IMG/VR virus record: IMGVR_UViG_3300030060_004277
Coordinates: 1 to 64,000 of that record
From: a virus
Strand: one strand, 5' to 3'
Length of the DNA: 64,000 nt
Part shown: piece after piece, positions 43,071 through 51,968 of the stretch
How positions within the stretch are numbered: position 1 is the stretch's first letter
Layout of the letters: each line of letters starts with the position of its first letter
Notes under the pieces: model-generated
What the model saw: only the letters and a program-made list of their open reading frames with translations
What the model was told of the DNA's origin: nothing
The model's database searches: none
Translations under genes and position numbers: made by a program

Positions 43071-45134
43071 CTACGGACTCAGGATTGTATCCCTGCCAAT
43101 CACCTTGATTGACTTCGGTAGAATCTTGAGTTTGCTTCGTATGGGTCCTTTGTCCTCCGGTATGGGTAGTGGTGCTTCGGTAATGAAGTAGTCATCGATG
43201 AGTATCTCCAGATTCTCTCTTGTGGCACCGGAACCTGACTTGTTGAATGTGAGGCGTATCATGTCATCATCCGTTTGACCAGACTCGTCTGTGTCATCGA
43301 AGTTTGCCACTGCCCTTCTCATGTTGTGATAGAAGGCCGGGTCATCGACTACGATTTCCATCTCTAGGTCATACTCGGTTTTGCCTTCTACGGCTAAGGT
43401 TGGGTTTCTAGTGCCAGCGAATGGGACTTGGTCTGTGGCTGAGTCAGCGACATTAGCACCGCTTATGGTGTAGAACTGCTCTACCCCAGTGCTGCCATTC
43501 AGAGTGAAGGAGACTACTTGACCTAGGTTCTGCCCGAGCACTCTCATAGTCCCATTGTAGAACATGAATGGTTTTTGGGTGCCTTTCTCGATACCTGAGA
43601 CCTTTCTACTGAGTTCGGTGTTACCTGTGTCCTCAAAGAGCCTGTGTGTGTCATATCTGTCTCCTTTGTTGGAACTCTCCAACCTGCCGGTGTCAGTGTA
43701 GCAGAGCGCTGAATCGAAGTTGACTGTCATCCTAAGAGCAGCGTCCGTATCTGCTGTCATACTGAAGTCCTTGACCTTGCATCCACGGAAGACACGGGTG
43801 AGTTGCTTAGAATCACCAGTTCCTCCGTCAGTGGTACCGGCGTTGCTGTCCAAGTCTCTTCTTCTGACGCTGACCTCCATGGCGAAGGACGGTACCGTGG
43901 TTCTGGAGAAGTAGAGATGCTCGATGCCGTTGGTGAGTCCACCATCAGTGCCTCTGTCTGGGCTACCGTTGCTTGAGTCAGTAGCGTATCTTGCGAAGGT
44001 GACAACTGTCCCACTAACCGGATGACCGTAGTCAAGGGGCTGGTCAAGCCATATCTTGCAGTCACCGCTGCTTGCGGAGAATGAGACTATCCTCCTTATC
44101 TGCTGCTTGATTGCCTTGTCGAATATCTGCGTGGCGTTGACTGCTGGCCATGCATCAGCGACAAGACCACCACCCACCGCTGTTTCCCTGTACGTCTGAA
44201 CGTCTACCATCTCCGCTGCTGTATCTAATATGACATAGTCACCCACACCGACATTCACACTACCAAAGTTAGGATTATCCGTGCCACCGTCATCGGTGAT
44301 TTCTATATACGAGTCACCGGGACTGGCTGGTTTGCCACTGGCGAGTATGTATGTGCCTGTAGCAGCGTTCTCAGTTGCTGAGTTCAATGGCTTGGATACG
44401 TGTTGTCCGAGACAATACTTGAACCAGCGACTGTTGTGTATGTTGCACTCGAAGGAGCCACCTTGGTTGGTGAACCTGCCCGGTACTTGCACTGCTACAT
44501 CACGACCGAGACCCACAACGTGATACCTCTTGAGGTCGACCTTGGTCTCTGGTAGAGCGACAGTGCTGACGAGACCGACGAATTGGTCTGTGAGAACACG
44601 CTCTGCTGATGCATTTGCAGCGTCATTGTGAGTCATGCCGACATCGATGGTAGGAGTGGCGAATGGTAGGATTGTGATTGCATCACCGGATGCGGATGTC
44701 ACATCAGCAGCGATGTTGCCTGATTTGAGAGCAGGTGTGACCGTAATCTCAGTCTTGCCATCGTTGTCGTTGTCGGTATCGTTCGCTACCTCCTGCTTCA
44801 CTATGGTGTAGATACGACCTGTCGAGTTGTAGTCATCAGCAGAGAAGTTCCCAGATGCGTTGAATACCAGTCTGCTACCAACGAGCATGCCGTTCGGGTA
44901 TCGTAGAATGCCCGCATTGACAGGAGTGTTCGAAGCCCCACCGGTGAATGTGATGACGCTCGTATCCTTGACCAAGTCATGGTGCGGCGCATTGGCTGCG
45001 TTGCCACCAGTATCGAAACTGCAAATGATTCTGAATGTCCCTGCATAGTCATGCTCTAGGAACAGACTAGTCTCATGGCCGAATGTAATCTCGCTTAGGT
45101 CACCCTTGTATACTGTCGACGGCATCTTCTTCAC
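43071..45134 (-). CDS. Major tail tube protein with large inserts, 687 aa
   Basis: Tail tube features in the second half: TRVFRGCKVKDFSMTADTD followed by AALRMTVNFDSAL and a further barrel region (TEYDLEMEIVVDDPAFYHNM). The gene order (neck, tube, chaperone, tape measure) fits. Typical tubes have about 150-250 aa; the N-terminal and central additions here are beta-rich (GTYILASGKPASPGDSYIEI) and could decorate the tail surface. GAGGTGA precedes the ATG. No sheath gene was found, so the tail is probably non-contractile. Confidence 0.65.
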   Translation of the reverse strand: MKKMPSTVYKGDLSEITFGHETSLFLEHDYAGTFRIICSFDTGGNAANAPHHDLVKDTSVITFTGGASNTPVNAGILRYPNGMLVGSRLVFNASGNFSADDYNSTGRIYTIVKQEVANDTDNDNDGKTEITVTPALKSGNIAADVTSASGDAITILPFATPTIDVGMTHNDAANASAERVLTDQFVGLVSTVALPETKVDLKRYHVVGLGRDVAVQVPGRFTNQGGSFECNIHNSRWFKYCLGQHVSKPLNSATENAATGTYILASGKPASPGDSYIEITDDGGTDNPNFGSVNVGVGDYVILDTAAEMVDVQTYRETAVGGGLVADAWPAVNATQIFDKAIKQQIRRIVSFSASSGDCKIWLDQPLDYGHPVSGTVVTFARYATDSSNGSPDRGTDGGLTNGIEHLYFSRTTVPSFAMEVSVRRRDLDSNAGTTDGGTGDSKQLTRVFRGCKVKDFSMTADTDAALRMTVNFDSALCYTDTGRLESSNKGDRYDTHRLFEDTGNTELSRKVSGIEKGTQKPFMFYNGTMRVLGQNLGQVVSFTLNGSTGVEQFYTISGANVADSATDQVPFAGTRNPTLAVEGKTEYDLEMEIVVDDPAFYHNMRRAVANFDDTDESGQTDDDMIRLTFNKSGSGATRENLEILIDDYFITEAPLPIPEDKGPIRSKLKILPKSIKVIGRDTILSP

Positions 45135-45135
45135 C

Positions 45136-45585
45136 TCATGGGATTAACTCTGCGAAGATAACAACTTCTATCTGATAGGTCATTCTGAACAGTTTTTTGC
45201 TCCTATCTGACAAATCCGTCCTCGTCTTGTAGACCAATCTGTCCATGTTCGTGCCATCTCCTTTTCTGAATAAGTGAATGAGTCTTCGCACCTCGTTCTC
45301 CATGAGTTTGAAGTGGCCCCTGCTCCTCATGGTACGCATGTCGACCGTGATGTTGATTCTGGTTGTGACGAAGTCGTAGAGCAATTCTGGTGTCTCCTCA
45401 TTGTGTGCCGTCTCGAAAACTAGGACGTAGTCGGTCCTGTCTAGGTCAAGCCTCTTGCCTCTCTCAGGACCAGTCTCAGCGATATCGATTATGACAGGCT
45501 TGAAGTTGGCAGTGTTGCCCCTGTTCCAGTTGTCACTGAGGGTATCGACCACTAAGTCGATGCCTTCTTTGAATGTGGCTACCAT
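45136..45585 (-). CDS. Tail terminator / neck protein-like, 149 aa
   Basis: An alpha/beta protein with the pattern of tail-terminator (gpU-like) proteins: a starting helix (FKEGIDLVVDTLSDNW), strands (YVLVFETAHN, TTRINITVDM), a helix (ENEVRRLIHLFRKG) and a final strand (YQIEVVIFAEL). It overlaps the gene before it by 7 nt and ends 2 nt before the tube start. The call is from position and secondary-structure pattern. Confidence 0.55.
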   Translation of the reverse strand: MVATFKEGIDLVVDTLSDNWNRGNTANFKPVIIDIAETGPERGKRLDLDRTDYVLVFETAHNEETPELLYDFVTTRINITVDMRTMRSRGHFKLMENEVRRLIHLFRKGDGTNMDRLVYKTRTDLSDRSKKLFRMTYQIEVVIFAELIP

Positions 45586-45953
45586 TCCTTGACCTCCATT
45601 TCTCTCTCATATAGCGCAAAGTCGGGTGCTAGTTTTCCTCCCCTCTGCACCACCTTGTGCTCTCGGAGGGCAGGAGACTCATTTAACATACGGGTATTCA
45701 CGTTGTTGTTTAACGACAAGACTTCATCCATGGATGCGGGTGTGCCGTTCAATCTCTCATAACCATCAGGAGTCTTCCTGAGACCCGCTACACCTGCTTC
45801 CTGCCTCTCTATAATCTCCCTGAACTCAGAGGGAGTCTGGGTTATGACCATCTTGAGTTGTTCCTGCACTTCACCCTTTTCGAACTCCTTGCTGATGGCT
45901 TCCATGTAATCAACATAAGTCGGGTCATTGCGGTCATACGCCTTATTACTCAA
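45579..45953 (-). CDS. Head-tail connector-region protein, 124 aa
   Basis: A small charged, helical protein (DYMEAISKEFEKGEVQEQLKMVI...PSEFREIIERQEAG). It lies between the adaptor-like protein and the terminator-like protein and overlaps both neighbours by 7-8 nt. It may be a neck or head-closure component. No family was recognised. Confidence 0.55.
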   Translation of the reverse strand: MSNKAYDRNDPTYVDYMEAISKEFEKGEVQEQLKMVITQTPSEFREIIERQEAGVAGLRKTPDGYERLNGTPASMDEVLSLNNNVNTRMLNESPALREHKVVQRGGKLAPDFALYEREMEVKEW

Positions 45954-47628
45954 AGGTAATCACCTCTATGTACCGAGGAAGGGTCCTGTCGATGTCTTGT
46001 CTGTATAGTTGAATCTTAGACGCTAGGTCCACGTTCTGTGTTCCCTCTGGTATGAGGACACTCCTGTCGTCACTCATGAGCAACTCGATGGCAACCATCT
46101 TGGTACATACGTCCTCGATGGCCTGCTCGACGTATCTCTCGCCGTAGATGTACGCGACCTTGATTGCGTTCCACTCGAAGAACGGGTATGAGTTGTTGAA
46201 GTAGACTATTCCCATCTCAGCGTCGAGCCAGAAGTCCCTGAGCCTTCCCTTGTCGCCGCTGGCGCTGCCCCCTTGCAGGTCTATGGCGAATCTATGCTGA
46301 GTGACTGTGGCACTCGCGCTGCTCATTGTAGTAGCGTTGCCACCGTTATAACTCCCAACTTGCTTACAACTGATGAATACAGTATCAGTCCTGCTCTCGT
46401 AGAAAACTACGTCTGCGGCATCAGAGCCGACGAGAAGACCGGATGGCGCGAAGCCCTCTGTGGAATCGACCACTATATCCATCGTACCAGCGGTTATATC
46501 ACCAGTAGACGAGGCTGTGGTCGCTGTGCTGGTGTGAGTTTGGGAGATTTCTATGTTAGTGCTCGGGCTGCCAATCACAGCGATTGAAGAGTCCTCACCG
46601 CCGACGGAGTCCCTCATGCTGGATATCTTCACTATCCCCGAGCCGTAGTCGGCATTGGCACTTGCGAGGAACTCGTTGTGGACCGCCACGTTCGACGTCG
46701 AACCCGGCATGGTGAGTGCTGTTCCACCTAAATCTGCGAACTCGATTGCAGTTGCTGATACCCTGTCCTCCTTGTTGATGAGGTCAGCGAGGCTCTGTGC
46801 ATTGCTCATGTTGTCCAAGTCTATTCTGAACTTGGCATTGTCATGAGCAACTGCTCCTCCATCGGGTATTTGCACTGCTTCCAGTGTAGCAAAAACCCCT
46901 GAGCCGTTGGCTAGGAATACCTTATTGGTATTCTGCATGAAACTCCCAACAACGGATGAGTCAACTGAGGTTTTCTTAGCGAATCTGAGGCGAGCCTCAG
47001 CAGCGCCTATCTCCCTGTAGTCGTCGCCCTGCCACAGTTCGACCCTCAGCAGTTGCTGCACGTTGCGGAATAGGAGTGGGGCTGTGCCTACGTAATCCGT
47101 GTAATATCGTCGCCTGTATGGTTTGTAGGTATCGAAGTTGATGTACTCGGCAGAGACCAGATTGGGTCTCCATGAGTTGTGAGTGATGTTGTCTATCTTG
47201 TCCTGCATCCTAGTGATGATTGTATTGACCTTGTCTTTGGTAAGCCCTCGTGACCTACCATTGGTGAACGATGCCTTGTTCTGAACGTATCCATTGTCCG
47301 TGGTCTCGTATAGACCGGGGTTGATAGCGGATGAGAATGCGAGTTTGACACCGTCTGCACTTGTGGTGATTGCAGTGATATCACGGTCAACACCCAAGGG
47401 GTCTGCGTCTGAGTACAGTAGTAGAGTGTCTCCTACTGAGAATCCGATGTTCCTGTAGTCCGCTCCTGTCACGAATACGGCGTTAGCCTCTGCGTTAGCG
47501 GACATCAAGACTGCTTCTTGTGGTCCTAAGTCCAATAGGTCTGCAACTTTCTGCGCTGTGGTATACACTATAGCAGTGGGGTCTAAGGGTCTCGTCTCAG
47601 GTTCACCCGGACTGAATACTTGTGGCAT
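45946..47628 (-). CDS. Head-tail adaptor with large inserted beta domain, 560 aa
   Basis: The ends look like a phage head-tail adaptor: an N-terminal helical start (TTAQKVADLLDLGP), RGLTKDKVNTIITRMQDKIDNI in the middle and, near the C-end, IKVAYIYGERYVEQAIEDVCTKMVAIELLM. About 250 residues of Ser/Thr/Gly-rich beta sequence (approximately 225-480) are inserted before the C-terminal helices, and another beta insert sits near the N-end. Standard adaptors have about 100-180 residues. It overlaps the zinc-ribbon gene by 1 nt (TAATG). It likely forms the portal-tail junction ring. Confidence 0.6.
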   Translation of the reverse strand: MPQVFSPGEPETRPLDPTAIVYTTAQKVADLLDLGPQEAVLMSANAEANAVFVTGADYRNIGFSVGDTLLLYSDADPLGVDRDITAITTSADGVKLAFSSAINPGLYETTDNGYVQNKASFTNGRSRGLTKDKVNTIITRMQDKIDNITHNSWRPNLVSAEYINFDTYKPYRRRYYTDYVGTAPLLFRNVQQLLRVELWQGDDYREIGAAEARLRFAKKTSVDSSVVGSFMQNTNKVFLANGSGVFATLEAVQIPDGGAVAHDNAKFRIDLDNMSNAQSLADLINKEDRVSATAIEFADLGGTALTMPGSTSNVAVHNEFLASANADYGSGIVKISSMRDSVGGEDSSIAVIGSPSTNIEISQTHTSTATTASSTGDITAGTMDIVVDSTEGFAPSGLLVGSDAADVVFYESRTDTVFISCKQVGSYNGGNATTMSSASATVTQHRFAIDLQGGSASGDKGRLRDFWLDAEMGIVYFNNSYPFFEWNAIKVAYIYGERYVEQAIEDVCTKMVAIELLMSDDRSVLIPEGTQNVDLASKIQLYRQDIDRTLPRYIEVITFE

Positions 47629-47927
47629 TAGAGCCTTGCCTCCTCATTCCTGTTTCCTAGATTGTACTCCATAGGTCTATCACAAGAACCACATGTCTCT
47701 CTCCACATGAAATGAAGAAAGCCGCAGTGCTTGCATCTGGTGCCAGAGCCTATGTTCAATATGTCTGCGACGTCCTTGACTCTCTTGTGCTGCTTGCGCA
47801 CAGTGCCTTTCAATGGATTGGGGTTGTCCCCAACCACACCGTCGTCGTATTTTATGTCTGAACGTACGTTTTTCTTCTGTGCTCGGGAGATGTCTTCGAT
47901 ATCAAGTTCTCTCAATTCGAAACCCAT
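47628..47927 (-). CDS. Zinc-ribbon neck-region protein, 99 aa
   Basis: The first half is charged and helical (DIEDISRAQKKNVRSDI). The second half is a zinc ribbon, RCKHCGFLHF followed by TCGSCDRPM. It lies between the adaptor-like gene and small head proteins, so a structural role as a zinc-stabilised neck or head component is possible. No family was recognised. Confidence 0.65.
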   Translation of the reverse strand: MGFELRELDIEDISRAQKKNVRSDIKYDDGVVGDNPNPLKGTVRKQHKRVKDVADILNIGSGTRCKHCGFLHFMWRETCGSCDRPMEYNLGNRNEEARL

Positions 47928-47942
47928 TCATACCCCTCACCA

Positions 47943-48137
47943 TCAAACGTATGTCACCAATATGTAGATGTTGCCTAAGACCGTAAAAGGGTCCGATGCT
48001 ATCAGGCTGGTGGTGCTTGACGCATCACCCAACGTGCCCACAGCAGTCGCTATGGTTGTTGACAGCGTGGACGTGTCAGTGAACTCCTTCGGTGAGAAGG
48101 GTCCAACGACTTTGTACTTCGGTGTTAGGTCAGCCAT
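47943..48137 (-). CDS. Small virion protein, 64 aa
   Basis: A short Thr/Ser-rich protein (TDTSTLSTTIATAVGTLGD) with a C-terminal beta segment ending in NIYILVTYV. It resembles capsid-linked accessory proteins in composition. The gene before ends 14 nt earlier. Recognition is limited to composition and place. Confidence 0.5.
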   Translation of the reverse strand: MADLTPKYKVVGPFSPKEFTDTSTLSTTIATAVGTLGDASSTTSLIASDPFTVLGNIYILVTYV

Positions 48138-48150
48138 CTAGGTCACCGCC

Positions 48151-48432
48151 TTAACTGCGGTGTCCCATAGCGAACCATGTGCCGTCTTGCCCGTTTACGT
48201 TCTGGATGACTAGGGAGGTGCCGTTGATGAGTGCGAACACTCCATCGACTCCTGCTCCAGTTCCAGCGGTACCGCTTCCTGCAACCGCGTTGCATGCAAC
48301 TATGTCGGCTAGTAGACCAGATAGGTCAATGCTGCCTCCTGCATCGCTTCCGCCATTGGTAAAGGTTCCAGTAACCATTAGTAGGTTACCGACTGTGTGT
48401 GGTCGTGTGTCTATTGTACTTGCAAATGCCAT
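48151..48432 (-). CDS. Possible capsid decoration protein, 93 aa
   Basis: A beta-rich, Gly/Thr-rich small protein (NLLMVTGTFTNGGSDAGGSID; VFALINGTSLVIQNVNGQDGTW). Location behind the major capsid protein and composition fit a head decoration or head-fibre protein. No family was recognised. Confidence 0.5.
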   Translation of the reverse strand: MAFASTIDTRPHTVGNLLMVTGTFTNGGSDAGGSIDLSGLLADIVACNAVAGSGTAGTGAGVDGVFALINGTSLVIQNVNGQDGTWFAMGHRS

Positions 48433-48437
48433 TTATC

Positions 48438-48851
48438 TCATTCCTCCTGTATTGTCTCCTCGACTGGTTCTTCGACTGCTTCCTCGACCACTGGTTCTTC
48501 AACCACTGGCTCTGCTACGGGTTCAGGAGCAGGCGGGTTAAGGACATTGTCCACGAGACCGAGTAGTCTGGTCTTCGTCTTGTATCCTCCACCCACGCTG
48601 CTTCCACTGTCCTCTAGCCACTTGATGATGTTGGCTCTAGTCCAACCCTCATCAGGGATTCCGTCTTCACCTTTGTCGTGGTGAACACCTTCGTCGCCTT
48701 CAACCAGAAAATGCTGGTCACTAATCTTCCTACGGTTAGAGTCGAGCCAATCTTGACTGACTTCCCTTACCTGCCCACGGATGAAGGCCGGGACTTTGGG
48801 GTCCGGGCTCTTCCTCTCGTAGAAAGGACCTTTGTAGGTTATAGTAGGCAC
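48438..48851 (-). CDS. Head-region protein with HeH-like motif and acidic tail, 137 aa
   Basis: The N-end (TITYKGPFYERKSPDPKVPAF) is a beta/loop segment. Residues near 65-108 (GIPDEGWTRANIIKWLEDSG...KTRLLGLVDNVLN) resemble a HeH/LEM-like helix-extended-helix. The tail is a repeat of Glu, Pro and Val (EPVVEEPVVEEAVEEPVEE). The same plan, a HeH/SAP-like motif beside an acidic repeat, appears in the protein at 42459-43061. A decoration or internal protein is likely. Confidence 0.55.
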   Translation of the reverse strand: MPTITYKGPFYERKSPDPKVPAFIRGQVREVSQDWLDSNRRKISDQHFLVEGDEGVHHDKGEDGIPDEGWTRANIIKWLEDSGSSVGGGYKTKTRLLGLVDNVLNPPAPEPVAEPVVEEPVVEEAVEEPVEETIQEE

Positions 48852-48862
48852 GAAGAGTCACC

Positions 48863-49291
48863 TCAGACTACCACTAGCAGTAGTTCTGCTCCAGTCGTGT
48901 CGTTAGTGGTACCATCAGTCGTCGCTTCTATGTCGAAGGTTAGCACGAGGTCGCTGGTTTTTGCCACTGCAAAGTTAGCAGTTGCGTCTGCGTGCTGTCC
49001 TACTACTGTTAGGATTTTGCTGCACTCGCCGCTTAGGGTTAGTGTCTCACCCTCGGCTAGAGCGCTGTTCATCGTAACAGCGAGAAGTCTTGGACTCCTT
49101 CTGTTCACTACCTGTGTGTTTGATGCTGCGAATCCACCAAGGTTACCGGGGTAACCGTCGGTTGATTGTCCGTCGAGCCATAGTGTCTCGCTTTCATCGC
49201 TACCAGCCCATAGACCAAGGTCTAGGTTGACCGTGGTGGTTGCGCTGCCGCTTGTCGTGTATGTTATTCCTCTGTGTGTTGTTGCTGCCAT
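48863..49291 (-). CDS. Possible head decoration protein, 142 aa
   Basis: A beta-rich protein with an Ig-like or jellyroll-like composition (TVNLDLGLWAGSDESETLWL; GETLTLSGECSKILTVV; DLVLTFDIEATTDG), next to the major capsid gene. The RBS is AGGTGA before the ATG. The 37-nt gap upstream has an AT-rich segment and holds only this RBS. Likely capsid-surface protein. Confidence 0.55.
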   Translation of the reverse strand: MAATTHRGITYTTSGSATTTVNLDLGLWAGSDESETLWLDGQSTDGYPGNLGGFAASNTQVVNRRSPRLLAVTMNSALAEGETLTLSGECSKILTVVGQHADATANFAVAKTSDLVLTFDIEATTDGTTNDTTGAELLLVVV

Positions 49292-49328
49292 ATCTTTTTC
49301 ACCTTACCTTTTTATCTCCTCTGCAACC

Positions 49329-50465
49329 TCACTTTAGGTCACGAATACTCCCTTGTGCTCCGAAGAAGGTGGTCCATATTTCTCCCATCGTTCTGTAGAG
49401 TCCTTCCTGACCTAGCCTGTTGATGGCGAACGGGTCGCCAGTCTCGATTCCCGACTCGAAATACTGGGTCGGTATCGCAGTGCTGAAGTAGAGGTAGTCT
49501 GTGTCTAGGTAGTAAATCTTGGATAGGTTTCCATCGTCATCCATGTCCTTGGTTGGGATGATTGGCACACCGTTGTAGGTCGCTACGATGAATCCGGCTT
49601 CCATACCGGGTACACCCTTCACGCCGTTGTAGGTTGGTGTGACTCTCTTCTCTTCCATGAACCTCTGCTGGGACTGTAGCAGTTGCTGTAGTCTCATCAG
49701 AGTGTCGTATCCAGTTAGCATGACCTTGGGGTTTCCACCGCGCTCCCAGATTTGCTGGAACAAAGTGTCCAGTTGGTCTAGGGACAGTGTCCTGTCGTTT
49801 CCGCTTGAGTCACAGTTGACTTCTGCATCAGACCAAGTGTTAGCGCTTCTGTCGATGCTGTATATGTCCAAGTCTGCTGCTGTGTTCACGTGGACTGATG
49901 TGTTCATTGCTGCATCGCTTGCAGTAACTCGGTCCAATGACTCGAAGTTGTTTCCTGCTACTGTGTCAGCGTCAGTCAAGAGCATCTTGTTGACCATCTC
50001 TGCGTGGTGCTTACCCATCTCTTCCTTTAGGACTGCTCGGATGTCTCCCAATCCGTCGTCCCTGTCTGCTAGGAAGATAGCCGTCTCAGACATATCGAAC
50101 GTGTGTGCGATTGTCTTTGGCTTTGCAGCGATGTGCTGGAAGGTAGGCTTCACAGTGTCTGGTAGGATTGCATTCTCTGCAACACCACCGTGGACAACCC
50201 CTGCATTTGGCTTGTCAGTGATAACTCTCCAACCGCTCCTGTCCCAAGGTCTCTTGGGTAGGATGCTGAATGCGTTGAACTCTTGGTTCAATTGTGACCA
50301 GACCTTTCGTCCGTAGATTGCTTGGTAGGTACCAGCAGTCGTGGACAGCATAGGACTGTCAGCCTTCAATAGTTCGCTACCAGTGTATGAGTAGCCCATT
50401 GCGTTCCCGGCGCCATAGTAATAGCGCTCCATGTCAGTTATTGTGCGTACGTAATCTCTTGCCAT
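49329..50465 (-). CDS. Major capsid protein, HK97 fold
   Basis: A 378-aa protein directly downstream of the prohead protease, with strong GAGGTGA 8 nt before the ATG, as expected for a highly made protein. Typical HK97-type elements by reading: an N-arm with helices, E-loop-like strands (GWRVITDKPNAGVVHGG), a spine helix (KEEMGKHHAEMVNKMLL), an A-domain region (QIWERGGNPKVMLTGYDTLM) and a conserved late segment (YNGVPIIPTKDMDDDGNL). No separate mature N-end is visible. Forms the icosahedral head. Confidence 0.85.
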   Translation of the reverse strand: MARDYVRTITDMERYYYGAGNAMGYSYTGSELLKADSPMLSTTAGTYQAIYGRKVWSQLNQEFNAFSILPKRPWDRSGWRVITDKPNAGVVHGGVAENAILPDTVKPTFQHIAAKPKTIAHTFDMSETAIFLADRDDGLGDIRAVLKEEMGKHHAEMVNKMLLTDADTVAGNNFESLDRVTASDAAMNTSVHVNTAADLDIYSIDRSANTWSDAEVNCDSSGNDRTLSLDQLDTLFQQIWERGGNPKVMLTGYDTLMRLQQLLQSQQRFMEEKRVTPTYNGVKGVPGMEAGFIVATYNGVPIIPTKDMDDDGNLSKIYYLDTDYLYFSTAIPTQYFESGIETGDPFAINRLGQEGLYRTMGEIWTTFFGAQGSIRDLK

Positions 50466-50476
50466 ATTTTTTCACC

Positions 50477-51910
50477 TCACTCTGGATTGAAGGCCCTCGT
50501 TGCCAAGTTGTGCACCTCGCTCCAAGACATTGATGCAAGGTCCTCAGTGGAGGGCACGGTTACTGATGGTGCCTCAGCCGACTTCTGGATGGCCTCGCCA
50601 ATCTCTGGGGATGAAGTGACGCTCTCGATTCTCTCGGATAGCGCTTCAATCGATTTTTGTATGTCTGCTAGAGGCCCGCGAGCATCGTATGCTGCTGCCT
50701 CGGCCTTTGCAATCTCCTCTTCTCTCTCGCTTGCGTAGCGGGAAGCAAATTGCTTCTCAAGGGTAAGCCTGTAGTCCTGCTCTAGTGCAGCAGCCTTGTA
50801 GACCTCATATGCGGCCTCTACATCTGCATCGCTAACTACTGCTGGGTCTAGGTAGTCGGATTTCTTGACTTCCTTCTCGCCACCACCAGTGCCTAGTTTT
50901 CCTACAGCGCCGGTTGAGGGAGAGCCACTCTCCTGTGCTCGACCTTTCACCTGACCACCGAAGTAGTCAGCACCGTCTCCAATGGACTCTGGGGTAGAAC
51001 CCAAGTTTGCTTTCTCGAGGTCATCGAAGTGCGCTCTTGCACCATCGATGTCAACTCCGCCGCTCTTCAGGGTGTCTTCCATCCAGTTCAGGTACTCGGA
51101 GGAGATAACGTCAGAGAATTCCTCTGATTTCTTGGCATCGTCACCGTGGACTGCCTTGCCGTACATCCCTTTCTCTTTGTCGTCATCTTTCTTATCCTTG
51201 TCCATCATGGCCTTCTCCTTGTCGTCCTTGCTTTCTTTCTTATCAGCCATGTGCTCTTTCAGACCTGCTGGCATTTCGCCCTTGTCCACGGAGTCACCCT
51301 CCAAGGACTCGAGCCTGCCCTCAAGACGAGAAAGCACATCGCTCATCTGTTTCATCATGTCATCGTTTTCGTCTGTCATTTTTTCACCTGTGTCTTCCTT
51401 CAAAATACTAAATGTCGCTTCTGGGTTAATTCCTTTTTCGCAAATTGTTATCTCATGCAGTTCAAGTTTACTGATTTCTTGGTAGTCGCCCCTCTTTGGG
51501 TCCGATTTCCTCATTCTCTTGAACGCCTGACCGCCGATACTGAAACCCCTTAGTCCGCCTTTGCGTATTTCCGCTGAGACTTCCTTGGCCTTCTCGATGT
51601 CGTTACGTAATTGTACTACTACAAACATTCCGACATCATCGACTTCGCTCTTCCACAACCTCCCTTCTGCATCTGTATAATTTGGAATTACTTCTCCTAC
51701 CTGTATATTTGAGTGCGCTAGTTGGACGTTTCTGTATTTCGGGTCCTCCATGAACTTCCGAAATGCGTCCTTCAATGCCCCCCTTGTGATTATATCGCCC
51801 TGCTTGTCAACCAACTCGACACTGGCATAACCAGCGACGATGAGGTCGTTTCCACCCTTGAGGAGTGAAATAGACTCGTCTGCTCTGTAGAGTTGCTCAC
51901 TTAGGACCAC
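50477..51910 (-). CDS. Prohead protease fused to scaffold, 477 aa
   Basis: The N-terminal ~190 residues are an HK97-type prohead protease: VAGYASVELVDKQGDIITRGAL, H66 in LAHSNIQVGEVI, S124 in GLRGFSIGGQAF, then ELHEITICEKGINPEA. The remaining ~290 residues are a highly charged scaffold (DDMMKQMSDVLSRLEGRLE, then Lys/Asp repeats) with coiled-coil features and a C-end with SMSWSEVHNLA. A similar SWSEIH motif ends the protein at 57945-58295. GTG 51910 is the only sensible start, since the frame is closed above it. It acts inside the prohead to cut scaffold and capsid arms. Confidence 0.85.
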   Translation of the reverse strand: MVLSEQLYRADESISLLKGGNDLIVAGYASVELVDKQGDIITRGALKDAFRKFMEDPKYRNVQLAHSNIQVGEVIPNYTDAEGRLWKSEVDDVGMFVVVQLRNDIEKAKEVSAEIRKGGLRGFSIGGQAFKRMRKSDPKRGDYQEISKLELHEITICEKGINPEATFSILKEDTGEKMTDENDDMMKQMSDVLSRLEGRLESLEGDSVDKGEMPAGLKEHMADKKESKDDKEKAMMDKDKKDDDKEKGMYGKAVHGDDAKKSEEFSDVISSEYLNWMEDTLKSGGVDIDGARAHFDDLEKANLGSTPESIGDGADYFGGQVKGRAQESGSPSTGAVGKLGTGGGEKEVKKSDYLDPAVVSDADVEAAYEVYKAAALEQDYRLTLEKQFASRYASEREEEIAKAEAAAYDARGPLADIQKSIEALSERIESVTSSPEIGEAIQKSAEAPSVTVPSTEDLASMSWSEVHNLATRAFNPE

Positions 51911-51933
51911 TGGCCCCGTGTTGGTTTGTCATA

Positions 51934-51944
51934 CTACTTATACC
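51934..51944 (-). promoter_or_regulatory. TATA-like promoter before protease-capsid genes
   Basis: On the minus strand GGTATAAGTAG is centred near 51939, about 29 nt ahead of GTG 51910. The gap between the giant head gene and the protease (51911-51968) is larger than most in the leftward module. The spacing fits an archaeal TATA box for a leaderless or near-leaderless mRNA. This may give extra transcription of protease and capsid genes. No Shine-Dalgarno sits before GTG 51910. Confidence 0.4.
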
Positions 51945-51968
51945 GCTCGCAGAACTAACTGCAAGGTT

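Noticed and set aside
49639-50316. 225-residue plus-strand ORF opposite the major capsid gene
   Set aside because: Entirely within a well-supported capsid gene on the other strand; composition is that of a shadow.
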